A stretch of DNA of 64,000 bases, taken from the NCBI GenBank assembly GCA_041603235.1, contig JBFIES010000001.1, positions 1 through 64,000 on the forward strand, in the 5' to 3' direction. A program made the translations under genes and the position numbers. Below the pieces are notes generated by a model, which was not told the DNA's origin, did no database searches, and saw only the letters and a list, made by a program, of their open reading frames with translations. The stretch comes from Panacagrimonas sp041603235. GTDB taxonomy: Bacteria > Pseudomonadota > Gammaproteobacteria > Nevskiales > Nevskiaceae. Below, one piece after another: positions 53,692-61,997 of this stretch; the stretch's first letter is position 1, and each line of letters opens with the position of its first letter.

Positions 53692-54552
53692 CTACTTCGC
53701 GGGCAGGTAAGGCACCGGGTTAACCGGCTGGCCGCGCTCTCGAATCTCGAAATGCAGGATTGGCTGGTTTTGCGGTCCCAATCCGAGTTCCGCAATCGCC
53801 TGCCCGCCCTTGACCGACTGGCCTTCGCTCACCAGCCGTTTGCGGTTATAGCCGTAGGCAGAAAGCCGCAGATCGTCATGCTTGACGATGACCAGCTCTC
53901 CATAGCCACGCAAGGCTGAGCCGCTGTAGACCACTTTCCCGGGTGCCGCCGCGACCACCTTTTGGCCCAGCTCGCCCTTGAAATCAAGGCCCTTTGAACC
54001 GTTTTTCAGATCGAAGCCGCGCACGACAACACCTTGTGTCGGCCATTGCCATTTGTAAGGCCCACCGGATTCACTGGTCACCGCAGGCTTCGCTGGGACG
54101 CTTACCGGCGGTGCCGCGACCACCGGTACAGGTCGCGGTGAATCAGTGCCATCCACTGGGGTCGGCCCGGTGCTTTCATCTGGTAATGCGATGGGGGTAC
54201 CGACCGAAGACGGCGTATCGATGACCGGGTGAGAAACAATATCGCCTTCAACCAGTGCCACTTTCGGAGGCCTGCTGAGATGAAGGACCTGCCCCGGATA
54301 AATCAGATAGTCGGGACCGATATTGTTCCAGCGCGCGAACTCGCGGTAGTCCAGATTGTTGCGAAAAGCGATGGAGTACACCGTGTCTGACTCTCGGACC
54401 ATGTACTCACCCTTTCCTACCGGGCGCTCGGGCCGAACCAAAGCCGCCTTCTGGTTGTAGGACTCGGTCTTCGGCGGCGGGTCCCAGGTGACAAAGCTGG
54501 CGCAGGCAGGCAGCAGGGGGGCCAATATCAGCAGTGTGTATCCCAGTTTCAT
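53692..54552 (-). CDS. nlpD: NlpD-like amidase activator (LysM plus degenerate LytM)
   Basis: This 286-residue lipoprotein (lipobox LPAC, Cys17) has a LysM domain near 52-95 (RESDTVYSIAFRNNL, LIYPGQVLHL) and a C-terminal LytM/M23 domain from about 175. The zinc ligands of active M23 enzymes are missing: KGLDF has no His, and AYGYN replaces AYAHN. It should therefore not cut peptidoglycan but activate amidases at the septum, as NlpD does. It follows dedA with a four-base overlap. The rpoS gene usually found next is absent. Confidence 0.9.
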   Translation of the reverse strand: MKLGYTLLILAPLLPACASFVTWDPPPKTESYNQKAALVRPERPVGKGEYMVRESDTVYSIAFRNNLDYREFARWNNIGPDYLIYPGQVLHLSRPPKVALVEGDIVSHPVIDTPSSVGTPIALPDESTGPTPVDGTDSPRPVPVVAAPPVSVPAKPAVTSESGGPYKWQWPTQGVVVRGFDLKNGSKGLDFKGELGQKVVAAAPGKVVYSGSALRGYGELVIVKHDDLRLSAYGYNRKRLVSEGQSVKGGQAIAELGLGPQNQPILHFEIRERGQPVNPVPYLPAK

Positions 54553-55157
54553 CGGCGTGCCTCACGTGAACGGTGCTTGATCACGAACCAGATCACGAAG
54601 ACCAGCAGGCCGGCCAGAGCAATTACGCCCGCTTCGTGCGTATATGCCGCCACCGCCTTGATCACAGGCTCGCCAAAATAATAGCCGAGCGCGACAAGGA
54701 CGCCGCACCAGATCGTGGCCCCAAGCGTTGTCAGCACAACAAAAGGCAGAATCGCCATGCCGAACATGCCCGGGGGAATCGAAATGAGGTGGCGAACCCC
54801 GGGAATGAATCTGCCAATGAACGTTGCGCGGTTGGCATTGCGCAGAAACATGGCTTCAGCATCGTCGAAGGTCTTCTGGCTGATCAAGAAATACTTGCCG
54901 TAGCGCAGCAGGAACGCACGGCCCAGATACTTGCCCAGAACATAGTTGGCGGATGCACCAATCATCGAACCTCCGCCACCGGCCAGCGTGGCGAGAAAAG
55001 GGTCGAGCTCGCCCTGCGCGGCTCGATAGCCAGCCGGAATCATGACCAGTTCCGACGGAACGGGGAACAGGCTGGATTCCAAGGCCATCAGGAACACGAT
55101 CTCCGTGTATCCAAGCTGCGACACGATATCGGCTAACCACAGGGAGAATGCTTCCAC
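54549..55157 (-). CDS. DedA-family membrane protein
   Basis: This 202-residue protein has about five membrane segments. The DedA/VTT motif region is LESSLFPVPSELVMIPAGY near 28-46, and FIGRFIPGVRHLISIPPGM near 115-133 carries the conserved Gly-Arg and Arg residues of the family. DedA proteins are needed for membrane homeostasis and are proposed to move phospholipids. It lies between pcm and nlpD, as in Xanthomonas-like genomes. Confidence 0.9.
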   Translation of the reverse strand: MEAFSLWLADIVSQLGYTEIVFLMALESSLFPVPSELVMIPAGYRAAQGELDPFLATLAGGGGSMIGASANYVLGKYLGRAFLLRYGKYFLISQKTFDDAEAMFLRNANRATFIGRFIPGVRHLISIPPGMFGMAILPFVVLTTLGATIWCGVLVALGYYFGEPVIKAVAAYTHEAGVIALAGLLVFVIWFVIKHRSREARR

Positions 55158-55167
55158 GGCGCGCGCC

Positions 55168-55860
55168 TCAGACCTTGCCCGGCAATAGAGGCACGAACGT
55201 CACCGCACCCAGATCCGTTTCCGTGATGCCATGCTCCTGCTTTTCGACAAGCTTGAGTCGTTGCGCGCCATTGGGTCCCACGGGAATCACCAGTCGCCCG
55301 CCCGGTGCCAATTGCTTGATCAGCGGAGCAGGAATTTCCTCACCACCAGCGGTCACGACAATGCCGTCGTACGGCGCATAGGGCGTCCAGCCCATCGTGC
55401 CGTCGGAATAGCCGAAGTGCACATTGCGAATTCCCAGAGAGCCAAGGCGAGTGCGGGCGGATTCTGTCAGCGCTCGAATCCTTTCGACACTGAACACCGT
55501 TTCAACCAGAGGCGCGAGAACCGCAGTCTGATAGCCGCATCCTGTGCCGACTTCCAGAATGCGCTTGGGCGATTTGGCACCAAGAATGGCCTGTGTCATC
55601 AGCGCAACGATGTAAGGCTGCGAGATGGTCTGGGAATGTCCTATTGGCAGCGAACGATTCTTGTAGGCATCACCCCGAAAGGCTTCTTCGACAAATTCAT
55701 GGCGCGGCACCTGGCTCATCACATCCAGAACGCGCTCGTCGCGAATTCCCAGTTTTCGCAGTTCTTCAATGAGAGATGCGCGCACGCGCGCGGACGTCAT
55801 CCCCAGTCCGCGACTGTGGTGATGTGTGGATGCCTTGGTGATCAAACTTCGCGTACCCAT
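55168..55860 (-). CDS. pcm: Protein-L-isoaspartate O-methyltransferase
   Basis: Pcm repairs damaged isoaspartyl residues in proteins by SAM-dependent methylation. It has 230 residues if started at 55860, overlapping surE by 19 bases; an internal ATG at 55800 gives 210, closer to the family norm. Motifs are LPIGHSQTISQPYIVA near 72, the SAM loop ILEVGTGCGYQTAVLA near 102 and DGIVVTAGGEEIP near 168. Confidence 0.95.
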   Translation of the reverse strand: MGTRSLITKASTHHHSRGLGMTSARVRASLIEELRKLGIRDERVLDVMSQVPRHEFVEEAFRGDAYKNRSLPIGHSQTISQPYIVALMTQAILGAKSPKRILEVGTGCGYQTAVLAPLVETVFSVERIRALTESARTRLGSLGIRNVHFGYSDGTMGWTPYAPYDGIVVTAGGEEIPAPLIKQLAPGGRLVIPVGPNGAQRLKLVEKQEHGITETDLGAVTFVPLLPGKV

Positions 55861-56588
55861 TGAGACAATTGTTCCAGCGATGTATGGCGTGTCAGATCAA
55901 CCAGGAGTGGCGTTATGGACGCGCGACCATGATTGACTGCATGAAAATCCGTTCCGGGTCCGGCGTCGCCCTCGCCTCCGGCCGCCCCTACCCACCAGAT
56001 CGGCCGGCCACGAGGATCCTGTGCGGCAATGGCACTTTCCGCGCGGTGTCGATTTCCCAGGCGTGTGACTTCCAGGCCCTGCAGCGCCTCGTAGGGAATA
56101 TCAGGGACATTGATATTCAGGATGGTATTGCCGGGCAAGGGGTCGTCCTTGAGCCGAGCAATCACGCGTGCGGCCACGCGCGCAGCAGTCTCGTAGTGTT
56201 TAGGCGCCACGGCGCAGCTTGAAACCGCCACCGCCGCGTAACCCAGGAAGCGCCCTTCCATGGCCGCAGCCACCGTTCCGGAATACAGGGTGTCATCTCC
56301 CAAATTGGCGCCGGCATTGATGCCAGACACCACAATATCGAAATCCTCTTCCAGCATTCCGGTCAGCGCCAGATGCACGCAATCCGTTGGCGTGCCATCT
56401 ACACAATGCGTGCCATCGTCATGCGAATGAACCCGCACAGGTGAATGAAGCGTCAGCGAATTGCTCGCGCCGCTGCGATTTCGATCCGGAGCCACTACAT
56501 GCACTTCATGGTCCTGGCGCAGCTGCTCACGCAGACACACCAAGCCCGGCGCAAGGCAGCCGTCGTCGTTTGAAAGGAGGATTCGCAT
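55842..56588 (-). CDS. surE: 5'/3'-nucleotidase SurE
   Basis: SurE is a metal-dependent nucleotidase and exopolyphosphatase important in stationary phase. It has 248 residues. The metal site is RILLSNDDG at the N-terminus, with SGASNSLTL near 40 and SGINAGANLGDDTLYSGTVAAA near 85-106. It heads the surE-pcm-dedA-nlpD operon. Confidence 0.96.
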   Translation of the reverse strand: MRILLSNDDGCLAPGLVCLREQLRQDHEVHVVAPDRNRSGASNSLTLHSPVRVHSHDDGTHCVDGTPTDCVHLALTGMLEEDFDIVVSGINAGANLGDDTLYSGTVAAAMEGRFLGYAAVAVSSCAVAPKHYETAARVAARVIARLKDDPLPGNTILNINVPDIPYEALQGLEVTRLGNRHRAESAIAAQDPRGRPIWWVGAAGGEGDAGPGTDFHAVNHGRASITPLLVDLTRHTSLEQLSQWVREV

Positions 56589-56651
56589 GGGAGTGCCATA
56601 GTTTATCTGTCTGCGTCCAGAATTTCGTGCTGAGTTCTGTAATGCGGGACA

Positions 56652-57233
56652 ATGAAGTCATTCTGCGCCCACTTATTCGCCAGCTTGATGACAGCAAACA
56701 ACGTGAACGGCGACGACGACATAGAACAATTCCGAAAGGCCATGCTGGGCGTCAAGCCGCACGCGCCGGTTGAACGGGTCGCACGAAATCGGCCGCGACC
56801 TCCGCCGCGCGCCCGGCAAAGCGAAGCTGATGAGGCCGCAGTGCTTTCCGAATTACTGTCCGGGCCGGACCCGGAAATCATGGAGAGCGGAGAAACCCTC
56901 AGCTACAGGGCCGACGGGGTCCAGGATCGGATTCTCCGTCAATTGCGCCGTGGAGCTTATCGCCGAGAGGCAGAACTTGACCTGCATGGGCTAAACAGAG
57001 AGAAGGCGCGTCGAGAGGTCGCCGAATTTCTATTGAACTGCGAAAAAATGGACTTGCGCTGTGTTCGCATCATTCATGGGAAAGGCAAGGGCTCACCCAA
57101 CTCCGGACCAGTCCTCAAGCAGCTGCTCGACGGTTGGCTGCGCAAAGTAAAAAACGTGATTGCGTTCTGTTCGGCGCAGCCGCGCGACGGCGGCACCGGT
57201 GCGATCTACGTCCTGCTCAGACGTGCTTCCTGA
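56652..57233 (+). CDS. Smr-domain protein
   Basis: This 193-residue protein has a C-terminal Smr domain (about 105-190) with LDLHGLNREKAR and IIHGKGKGS, the two signature motifs. The N-terminal part is basic and Pro/Arg-rich (NRPRPPPRARQ), probably disordered. Stand-alone Smr proteins such as SmrA and SmrB have nuclease activity; SmrB rescues collided ribosomes in E. coli. A second ATG at 56688 is possible. It is divergent from surE. Confidence 0.88.
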   Translation: MKSFCAHLFASLMTANNVNGDDDIEQFRKAMLGVKPHAPVERVARNRPRPPPRARQSEADEAAVLSELLSGPDPEIMESGETLSYRADGVQDRILRQLRRGAYRREAELDLHGLNREKARREVAEFLLNCEKMDLRCVRIIHGKGKGSPNSGPVLKQLLDGWLRKVKNVIAFCSAQPRDGGTGAIYVLLRRAS

Positions 57234-57330
57234 CATTGACCGGAGCGTGGTCAATAATAGGTCAATAATGACCGGCGGCCTGTTCCGATATCGAATCAGG
57301 CGGGCCCTAGACCCATGGAGATTTTGAGCG

Positions 57331-59049
57331 GTGACGGAAAAACATCCAGCGCAGAAAGATGCAGTACAGGCTCTGGCCAGCGCCCGCTCTCAGTTGGGAA
57401 AATTGGTCAGTTTCAGTGCCGAGGAACGATCTGGCTGGATCGAAGGCGCGGACGGCGAGCTCTATTTTTTCTCTGCCGCCGATGTTGTCAGCGACGGGAT
57501 CATCAGCATTGGCGATACCGTTCGATTCTCCGGCGCCGACGGTCTGGCCACTGAAATCAGCGACGAAGCATCTTCAACTGCCGGCTCGAGTCCGAAAGCG
57601 GATGTCCCGGCCACTGCAGAGCCGGTGCCGGCTTCCCAAAACGCTCCGTTACAAGACACAAGAGAAGCGACACAGGATGCCGCTCAGACTCAGCAGCAAG
57701 ACGCGGTGCCGGATCCCGGCCCGGAATCAGAGCCAGAGCTTCCTCCTCAGCCAAAGGCCGCCATGCCCAGTTCGGAGCGCGGAAGGGTTGTCAGCCACGA
57801 TAAGAAGAACCGCAGCGGCTGGATTCAAAGCGAGAAGTCCAAACTCTACAGCTTCAACACCGCTGATCTTCTGGGCAGCAAAATGCCCGAAATTGGCCAG
57901 AGCGTGCTGTTCACGCCACAAGCCAATACCGCGGTAAAGATTGCATTGGTGTCTGATGGGCTTGCCGCGGCGACACCGGAACTCAGTCAAAACAAGCTCG
58001 CAGAGTCGGCAGCAAAACCTGCACCTGAAGCGCAGCAGACCACTACCGCACCCAGGCCTGCCAGTGGCTCAGGAGGACCGGCACCGTCCGACGCAGGATC
58101 GCGTTCTTGGCTGGTACCGGCATTGGCTCTGGCAACACTGGCTGCACTTGCTGGGTACTTTGTCTACGCACCGGATACGGATATAGCGTTCCTGAATCCA
58201 GAGTCCTCAATTGCAGAGGCCGTTGAGAGCTCGCAGAGCACCAATAGCAACGAGGCCGCTGATGATCCGGAACAAAGGCAAGCTGAGATCGCCACCGATT
58301 CGGTAGAGCCCGAACGCACCGCCGTCGCTGAGGTTTCTGAAGTGGAGATCGTGCCGATCGATAGCGATGACCAGAACACAAGCTTTCCTGTTGGAGAAAC
58401 ATCGACGGAAATCGTCCTCGCCGAAGATTTGAGGGCCGACACAAAAGAACCGGCAACGGAGCAGCCAGCGCCAAAGGATGACGCCGCTACTGACGCCAAA
58501 CCTGCGCAACAGAACGCGTCAAGCAACGTCGGCACGCCCGCCACATCCGGCGACAGCAAGGAATCGACTCCTGAGCCCGCGGCACCCGCCGTTGCGAGCA
58601 AGAAAGCAGAAGTCGAATCGCGTCCTGAGCCCCCCTCGCCCGCGAAGCCGCCCAGAACCGCCGCGACTGATGCGCCCAGCCCCCCAACACGGGCACCGCA
58701 GAATCGAACTCCTTCTTCATCACCGACGCGGCTGAGTCGCTGGTGGCCGGACGAGCCCCAGGCCGGCGTCTTGAACCTGCGGTTTGCAGGTCACCTTGCA
58801 GGACGACCCGCCATCGTCCTGGCTTTTGATGGCGTTTTCGGCTCCATAGAGAGTGCGAACCGCCACATCACCGTTACCGCGAGCAATGGCGAACGCATCA
58901 ATTCCGGATGGGAGATCGGCCCGAATGCGACGAGCCTGATCCTGCCGGTCAGCCCCGGCTACTACAAGGTCGCCCTGACGTCGGGCCTGCAGGATGCTCA
59001 AGGCAAAAAACTGCCGCGTTCACTCGGCGGGTCGGTTCGCGTTCCCTGA
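57331..59049 (+). CDS. Membrane-anchored protein with two cold-shock-like domains
   Basis: This 572-residue protein starts at GTG 57331. Two related domains (22-77 and 150-207) resemble cold-shock domains: each has a LVS/VVS strand, a SGWI segment in the RNP1 place, LYFFSAADV or LYSFNTADL in the RNP2 place, and an IGDTVRF or IGQSVLF strand. The aromatic contacts of RNP1 are reduced to one Trp. A linker rich in Ala, Pro, Glu and Gln joins them. A membrane helix at about 260-280 follows, then about 190 acidic, Pro/Ala/Thr-rich disordered residues, and a compact C-terminal domain (471-572). The N-terminus is probably cytoplasmic. I know no family with this order; function is unknown. Confidence 0.75.
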   Translation: MTEKHPAQKDAVQALASARSQLGKLVSFSAEERSGWIEGADGELYFFSAADVVSDGIISIGDTVRFSGADGLATEISDEASSTAGSSPKADVPATAEPVPASQNAPLQDTREATQDAAQTQQQDAVPDPGPESEPELPPQPKAAMPSSERGRVVSHDKKNRSGWIQSEKSKLYSFNTADLLGSKMPEIGQSVLFTPQANTAVKIALVSDGLAAATPELSQNKLAESAAKPAPEAQQTTTAPRPASGSGGPAPSDAGSRSWLVPALALATLAALAGYFVYAPDTDIAFLNPESSIAEAVESSQSTNSNEAADDPEQRQAEIATDSVEPERTAVAEVSEVEIVPIDSDDQNTSFPVGETSTEIVLAEDLRADTKEPATEQPAPKDDAATDAKPAQQNASSNVGTPATSGDSKESTPEPAAPAVASKKAEVESRPEPPSPAKPPRTAATDAPSPPTRAPQNRTPSSSPTRLSRWWPDEPQAGVLNLRFAGHLAGRPAIVLAFDGVFGSIESANRHITVTASNGERINSGWEIGPNATSLILPVSPGYYKVALTSGLQDAQGKKLPRSLGGSVRVP

Positions 59050-59092
59050 GGGAACGCACCTCACCTGGTACCGAAATAAGTAGAGAAGGTGC

Positions 59093-59887
59093 CTAGCGCG
59101 CCAGCGGGCGTTTCGCGCTGAGAATAAAATCGTTCATCAGACGCACCTGAGCGTTGCTCTTGGCGAGTTCCGCCAATTCGGTTCGCACATCACTCATCAA
59201 CTTGCCAGAGCGGTAAATCAGCTTATAGGCCTCATCGACCGCATCGATATCAGCACGGTCGAACTTCCAGCGACGCATGCCTTCCTTGTTGATCGTGCGC
59301 GGTTGCGCCGGGTTCCCCTGCACCATCACGAACGGGGGGATATCTCCGGTCACTCCGGCTGAAAAAGCGGTAAACGCATGAGTCCCGATGCGGCAGAACT
59401 GGTAGACCAGCGTATAGCCTCCCAGCACAACCGAATTGCCGATGTCGACGTGACCGGCAAGGCTCGCGTTATTGGCAAAGATGGTGTCATTGCCAATCCA
59501 GCAATCGTGCGCGATGTGGCAATAATTCATGATCCAGTTGCGATCACCGACGCGGGTTTCACCGTTCTTGGATTCAAACTCCTTCATGGTGCCGCGCTGG
59601 ATGGTGACGAACTCGCGAATGACGTTCCCGTCACCAATCACCACCGAAGTTGGATCATCTTCTCGCGCGGTCTTGTCCTGGGAAACAGCGCCCAAGGCGA
59701 CATGCGGAAAAATCTTGTTGTCAGCCCCAATGCGCATGGGGCCATTGAGAACGGCATGAGCACCCACTTGGGTACCCCGCCCGATCTGCACCTTGGCCCC
59801 GATAATTGCGTAGGGGCCAACGACAACGTCCTTATCCAGCTCTGCTGCCGGATCAACGATAGCCGTCGGGTGAATGCTTCCACTCAC
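59093..59887 (-). CDS. lpxA: UDP-N-acetylglucosamine acyltransferase
   Basis: LpxA adds the 3-hydroxyacyl chain in the first step of lipid A synthesis. It has 264 residues of left-handed beta-helix hexapeptide repeats (VVVGPYAIIGAKVQIGRGT) and a C-terminal helical part. The catalytic His is in the NYCHIAHDCWIG segment near 125-130. It overlaps the fabZ stop by four bases. The usual lpxB does not follow. Confidence 0.96.
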   Translation of the reverse strand: MSGSIHPTAIVDPAAELDKDVVVGPYAIIGAKVQIGRGTQVGAHAVLNGPMRIGADNKIFPHVALGAVSQDKTAREDDPTSVVIGDGNVIREFVTIQRGTMKEFESKNGETRVGDRNWIMNYCHIAHDCWIGNDTIFANNASLAGHVDIGNSVVLGGYTLVYQFCRIGTHAFTAFSAGVTGDIPPFVMVQGNPAQPRTINKEGMRRWKFDRADIDAVDEAYKLIYRSGKLMSDVRTELAELAKSNAQVRLMNDFILSAKRPLAR

Positions 59888-60357
59888 GACGCTGACTCAC
59901 CCTGCTCCCGGTGCTTGACCACGCAGATCATGTCGGCTTCACACGCGAGTTCCTCGCCGACTTTCGCATAGGCGCGAAACTTCCACACATCACGCTTGTG
60001 CTTCTGCAGTTCTGCATGAAGCGTAAGCTGATCACCGGGCACGACGGGGCGCTTGAACCGGCAATTGTCGATGCCGGCAAAGTAGAGAATTAGACCAGAA
60101 TCCGCAGATTCGCCCGACATCATTACGGCGAGAATGCCGCTGGCCTGTGCAAGCGCCTCCAGGATGAGTACCCCGGGCATGGTTGGCAGGTCTGGAAAGT
60201 GCCCGACAAAATGGGCCTCATTCATGGTCACGTTCTTGAGGCAGACCACGCTCTTTCCGGGGTCGACACTCAGCACCCGATCAACCAGCAAGAACGGATA
60301 GCGATGGGGCAACAGACGCATGATCTGACGCACATCAAATTCGGTGTTCTCACTCAT
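59884..60357 (-). CDS. fabZ: (3R)-hydroxyacyl-ACP dehydratase
   Basis: FabZ dehydrates 3-hydroxyacyl-ACP in fatty acid synthesis and competes with LpxA and LpxD for the same acyl-ACP. From ATG 60357 it has 157 residues: RLLPHRYPFLLVDRV near 15, the catalytic His in EAHFVGHFPDLPTMPGVLILEALAQ near 55-75 with its Glu. It overlaps lpxD by eight bases and lpxA by four. Upstream in-frame sequence lies inside lpxD. Confidence 0.96.
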   Translation of the reverse strand: MSENTEFDVRQIMRLLPHRYPFLLVDRVLSVDPGKSVVCLKNVTMNEAHFVGHFPDLPTMPGVLILEALAQASGILAVMMSGESADSGLILYFAGIDNCRFKRPVVPGDQLTLHAELQKHKRDVWKFRAYAKVGEELACEADMICVVKHREQGESAS

Positions 60358-61408
60358 CTCCTGCATCTCCCAAAGCCGTATCTCCGGTCTTGATCCCCAA
60401 TTTTTTCTCCAATTCCCGCACTCGATCTTCTGTTGTTTGCAGGCGTCTGACCCGGGCCACCATACGACGCCATTCCCGCACTGACTCAACAGGAATCCCT
60501 GAGCCATATATGCCTTTGTCGGGCAGGGATTTGGTCACCATGGCACTGCCCAGGACAACGACATCGTCGCCAATCTGCAAATGACCATTGAATCCGGCCT
60601 GCCCGCCGATCATACATCTGGCTCCGATGCGGGTACTGCCCGCAACACCAACGCAGGCTGCGATGGCCGTATGCTCGCCGATGTAGCAGTTGTGGGCGAT
60701 CTGAATCAGATTATCCAGACGCACGCCTTTCGAAATTATGGTGTCTTCCAGTGCGCCGCGATCGATACAGGTGTGAGCGCCGATCTCCACATCGTCACCG
60801 ACGATGACGCTACCCAGCTGAGGAATTTCTTCCCACCCCTCGGGCCCCATGACGTTCCCGAAACCTCTCGATCCGATTACGGCACCGGGTTGCACCTGGC
60901 ATCTGGAACCCAATATCACCCGATTGCCAATGGTGACGCTGGCGACCAGCCTGCAGTGCGCTCCGAGAACGGCTTCGTCACCGATAACGCAGTTCGGCCC
61001 TACAAAACTATGCGCGCCAATCTTCGCGCCACTACCGACTACCGCACCTGCGCCGAGATGCACGCCTTCGCCAATAACAGCGTCTGGGGCAACACAGGCA
61101 CTCGCATGGACCCCGGGCTCAAAGACGCGGTCCCGATCAAACAGCCGTGCGATACGTGCAAATGCCAATCCGGGGTCGCGCGCGATGAGCGCCGCGCCGG
61201 TCACTGTGTCGGCAAATTTCTGTGTAACAACGATGGCGGAGGCCAGACTACCCGGCAACTGCTCAGCCAGCCGCGAGCTGCCCATATAGCTGATGCAGCC
61301 CGCCTTTCCGGGGTTCAGGCTGCATGCGCCAGAAATCCGGGTATCAGCGTCGCCACGCAGTTCGAGTTCGAACTGCGTGGCGATATCACCTAGGCGATGC
61401 GCTTTCAC
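60350..61408 (-). CDS. lpxD: UDP-3-O-acylglucosamine N-acyltransferase
   Basis: LpxD adds the second acyl chain in lipid A synthesis. It has 352 residues: an N-terminal uridine-binding domain (about 1-100), a left-handed beta-helix (about 105-300) with the catalytic His region LIQIAHNCYIGEHTAIAA, and a C-terminal helix. It lies 30 bases after skp. Confidence 0.96.
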   Translation of the reverse strand: MKAHRLGDIATQFELELRGDADTRISGACSLNPGKAGCISYMGSSRLAEQLPGSLASAIVVTQKFADTVTGAALIARDPGLAFARIARLFDRDRVFEPGVHASACVAPDAVIGEGVHLGAGAVVGSGAKIGAHSFVGPNCVIGDEAVLGAHCRLVASVTIGNRVILGSRCQVQPGAVIGSRGFGNVMGPEGWEEIPQLGSVIVGDDVEIGAHTCIDRGALEDTIISKGVRLDNLIQIAHNCYIGEHTAIAACVGVAGSTRIGARCMIGGQAGFNGHLQIGDDVVVLGSAMVTKSLPDKGIYGSGIPVESVREWRRMVARVRRLQTTEDRVRELEKKLGIKTGDTALGDAGDE

Positions 61409-61438
61409 GCCAGCAGGTGATCAGAGCAAGCCTCGCCC

Positions 61439-61942
61439 TTACTTGCCAGACTGCATGCGCTTGATGACTTCATCAGTGACATCAATTCCAGCTGCGGCAT
61501 AGACCGGATCCTGAATGACCAGATCCGCACCACGCTCCTTGGCCACTTCAACAACATACTTCTTGATGTTCTCGGTGAGCTTCTCGCTCAGCTCGCGATC
61601 ACGCTCCTGGAAGTCTTCCTGGAACTTGCGCTGGTTGTAATCGAAATCGATCTTTCGTGCCTGAAGCTCTTTTTCAGTCTTGGCACGCGCCTCACTGCTC
61701 ATTACGTCCGCTTCGCGCTGAAACTTCTTGGCGTCTTCGGCCAGCGATTTGGCTTCAGATTCAAGATCGGATTTGCGCTTCTCAAATTCGGTCTTGATCT
61801 TCTCCTGACCAGTCTTGAACAGAGGCGATGCCTGTACCAATGCACCGGCGCGAATAGTCACGATCTTGATCTCGGCACTTGCCGTTCCGACGCTCACGAC
61901 AAAGAGGATGCAGCAGGCCAGCAGTTTGGAAATTGAACGCAT
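61439..61942 (-). CDS. skp: Periplasmic chaperone Skp (OmpH)
   Basis: Skp holds unfolded outer membrane proteins in the periplasm for delivery to BamA. It has 167 residues: signal peptide (ISKLLACCILFVVSVGTASA), a long highly charged coiled-coil region of Lys/Glu-rich helices from about 40 to 125, and the end VVEVAKERGADLVIQDP, typical of the family. It follows bamA by 55 bases. Confidence 0.94.
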   Translation of the reverse strand: MRSISKLLACCILFVVSVGTASAEIKIVTIRAGALVQASPLFKTGQEKIKTEFEKRKSDLESEAKSLAEDAKKFQREADVMSSEARAKTEKELQARKIDFDYNQRKFQEDFQERDRELSEKLTENIKKYVVEVAKERGADLVIQDPVYAAAGIDVTDEVIKRMQSGK

Positions 61943-61997
61943 TTGAAACTCTCTTTTCAGGTCAAATTACAGGGATGAAAGAATCTGGTCCGGGTGC

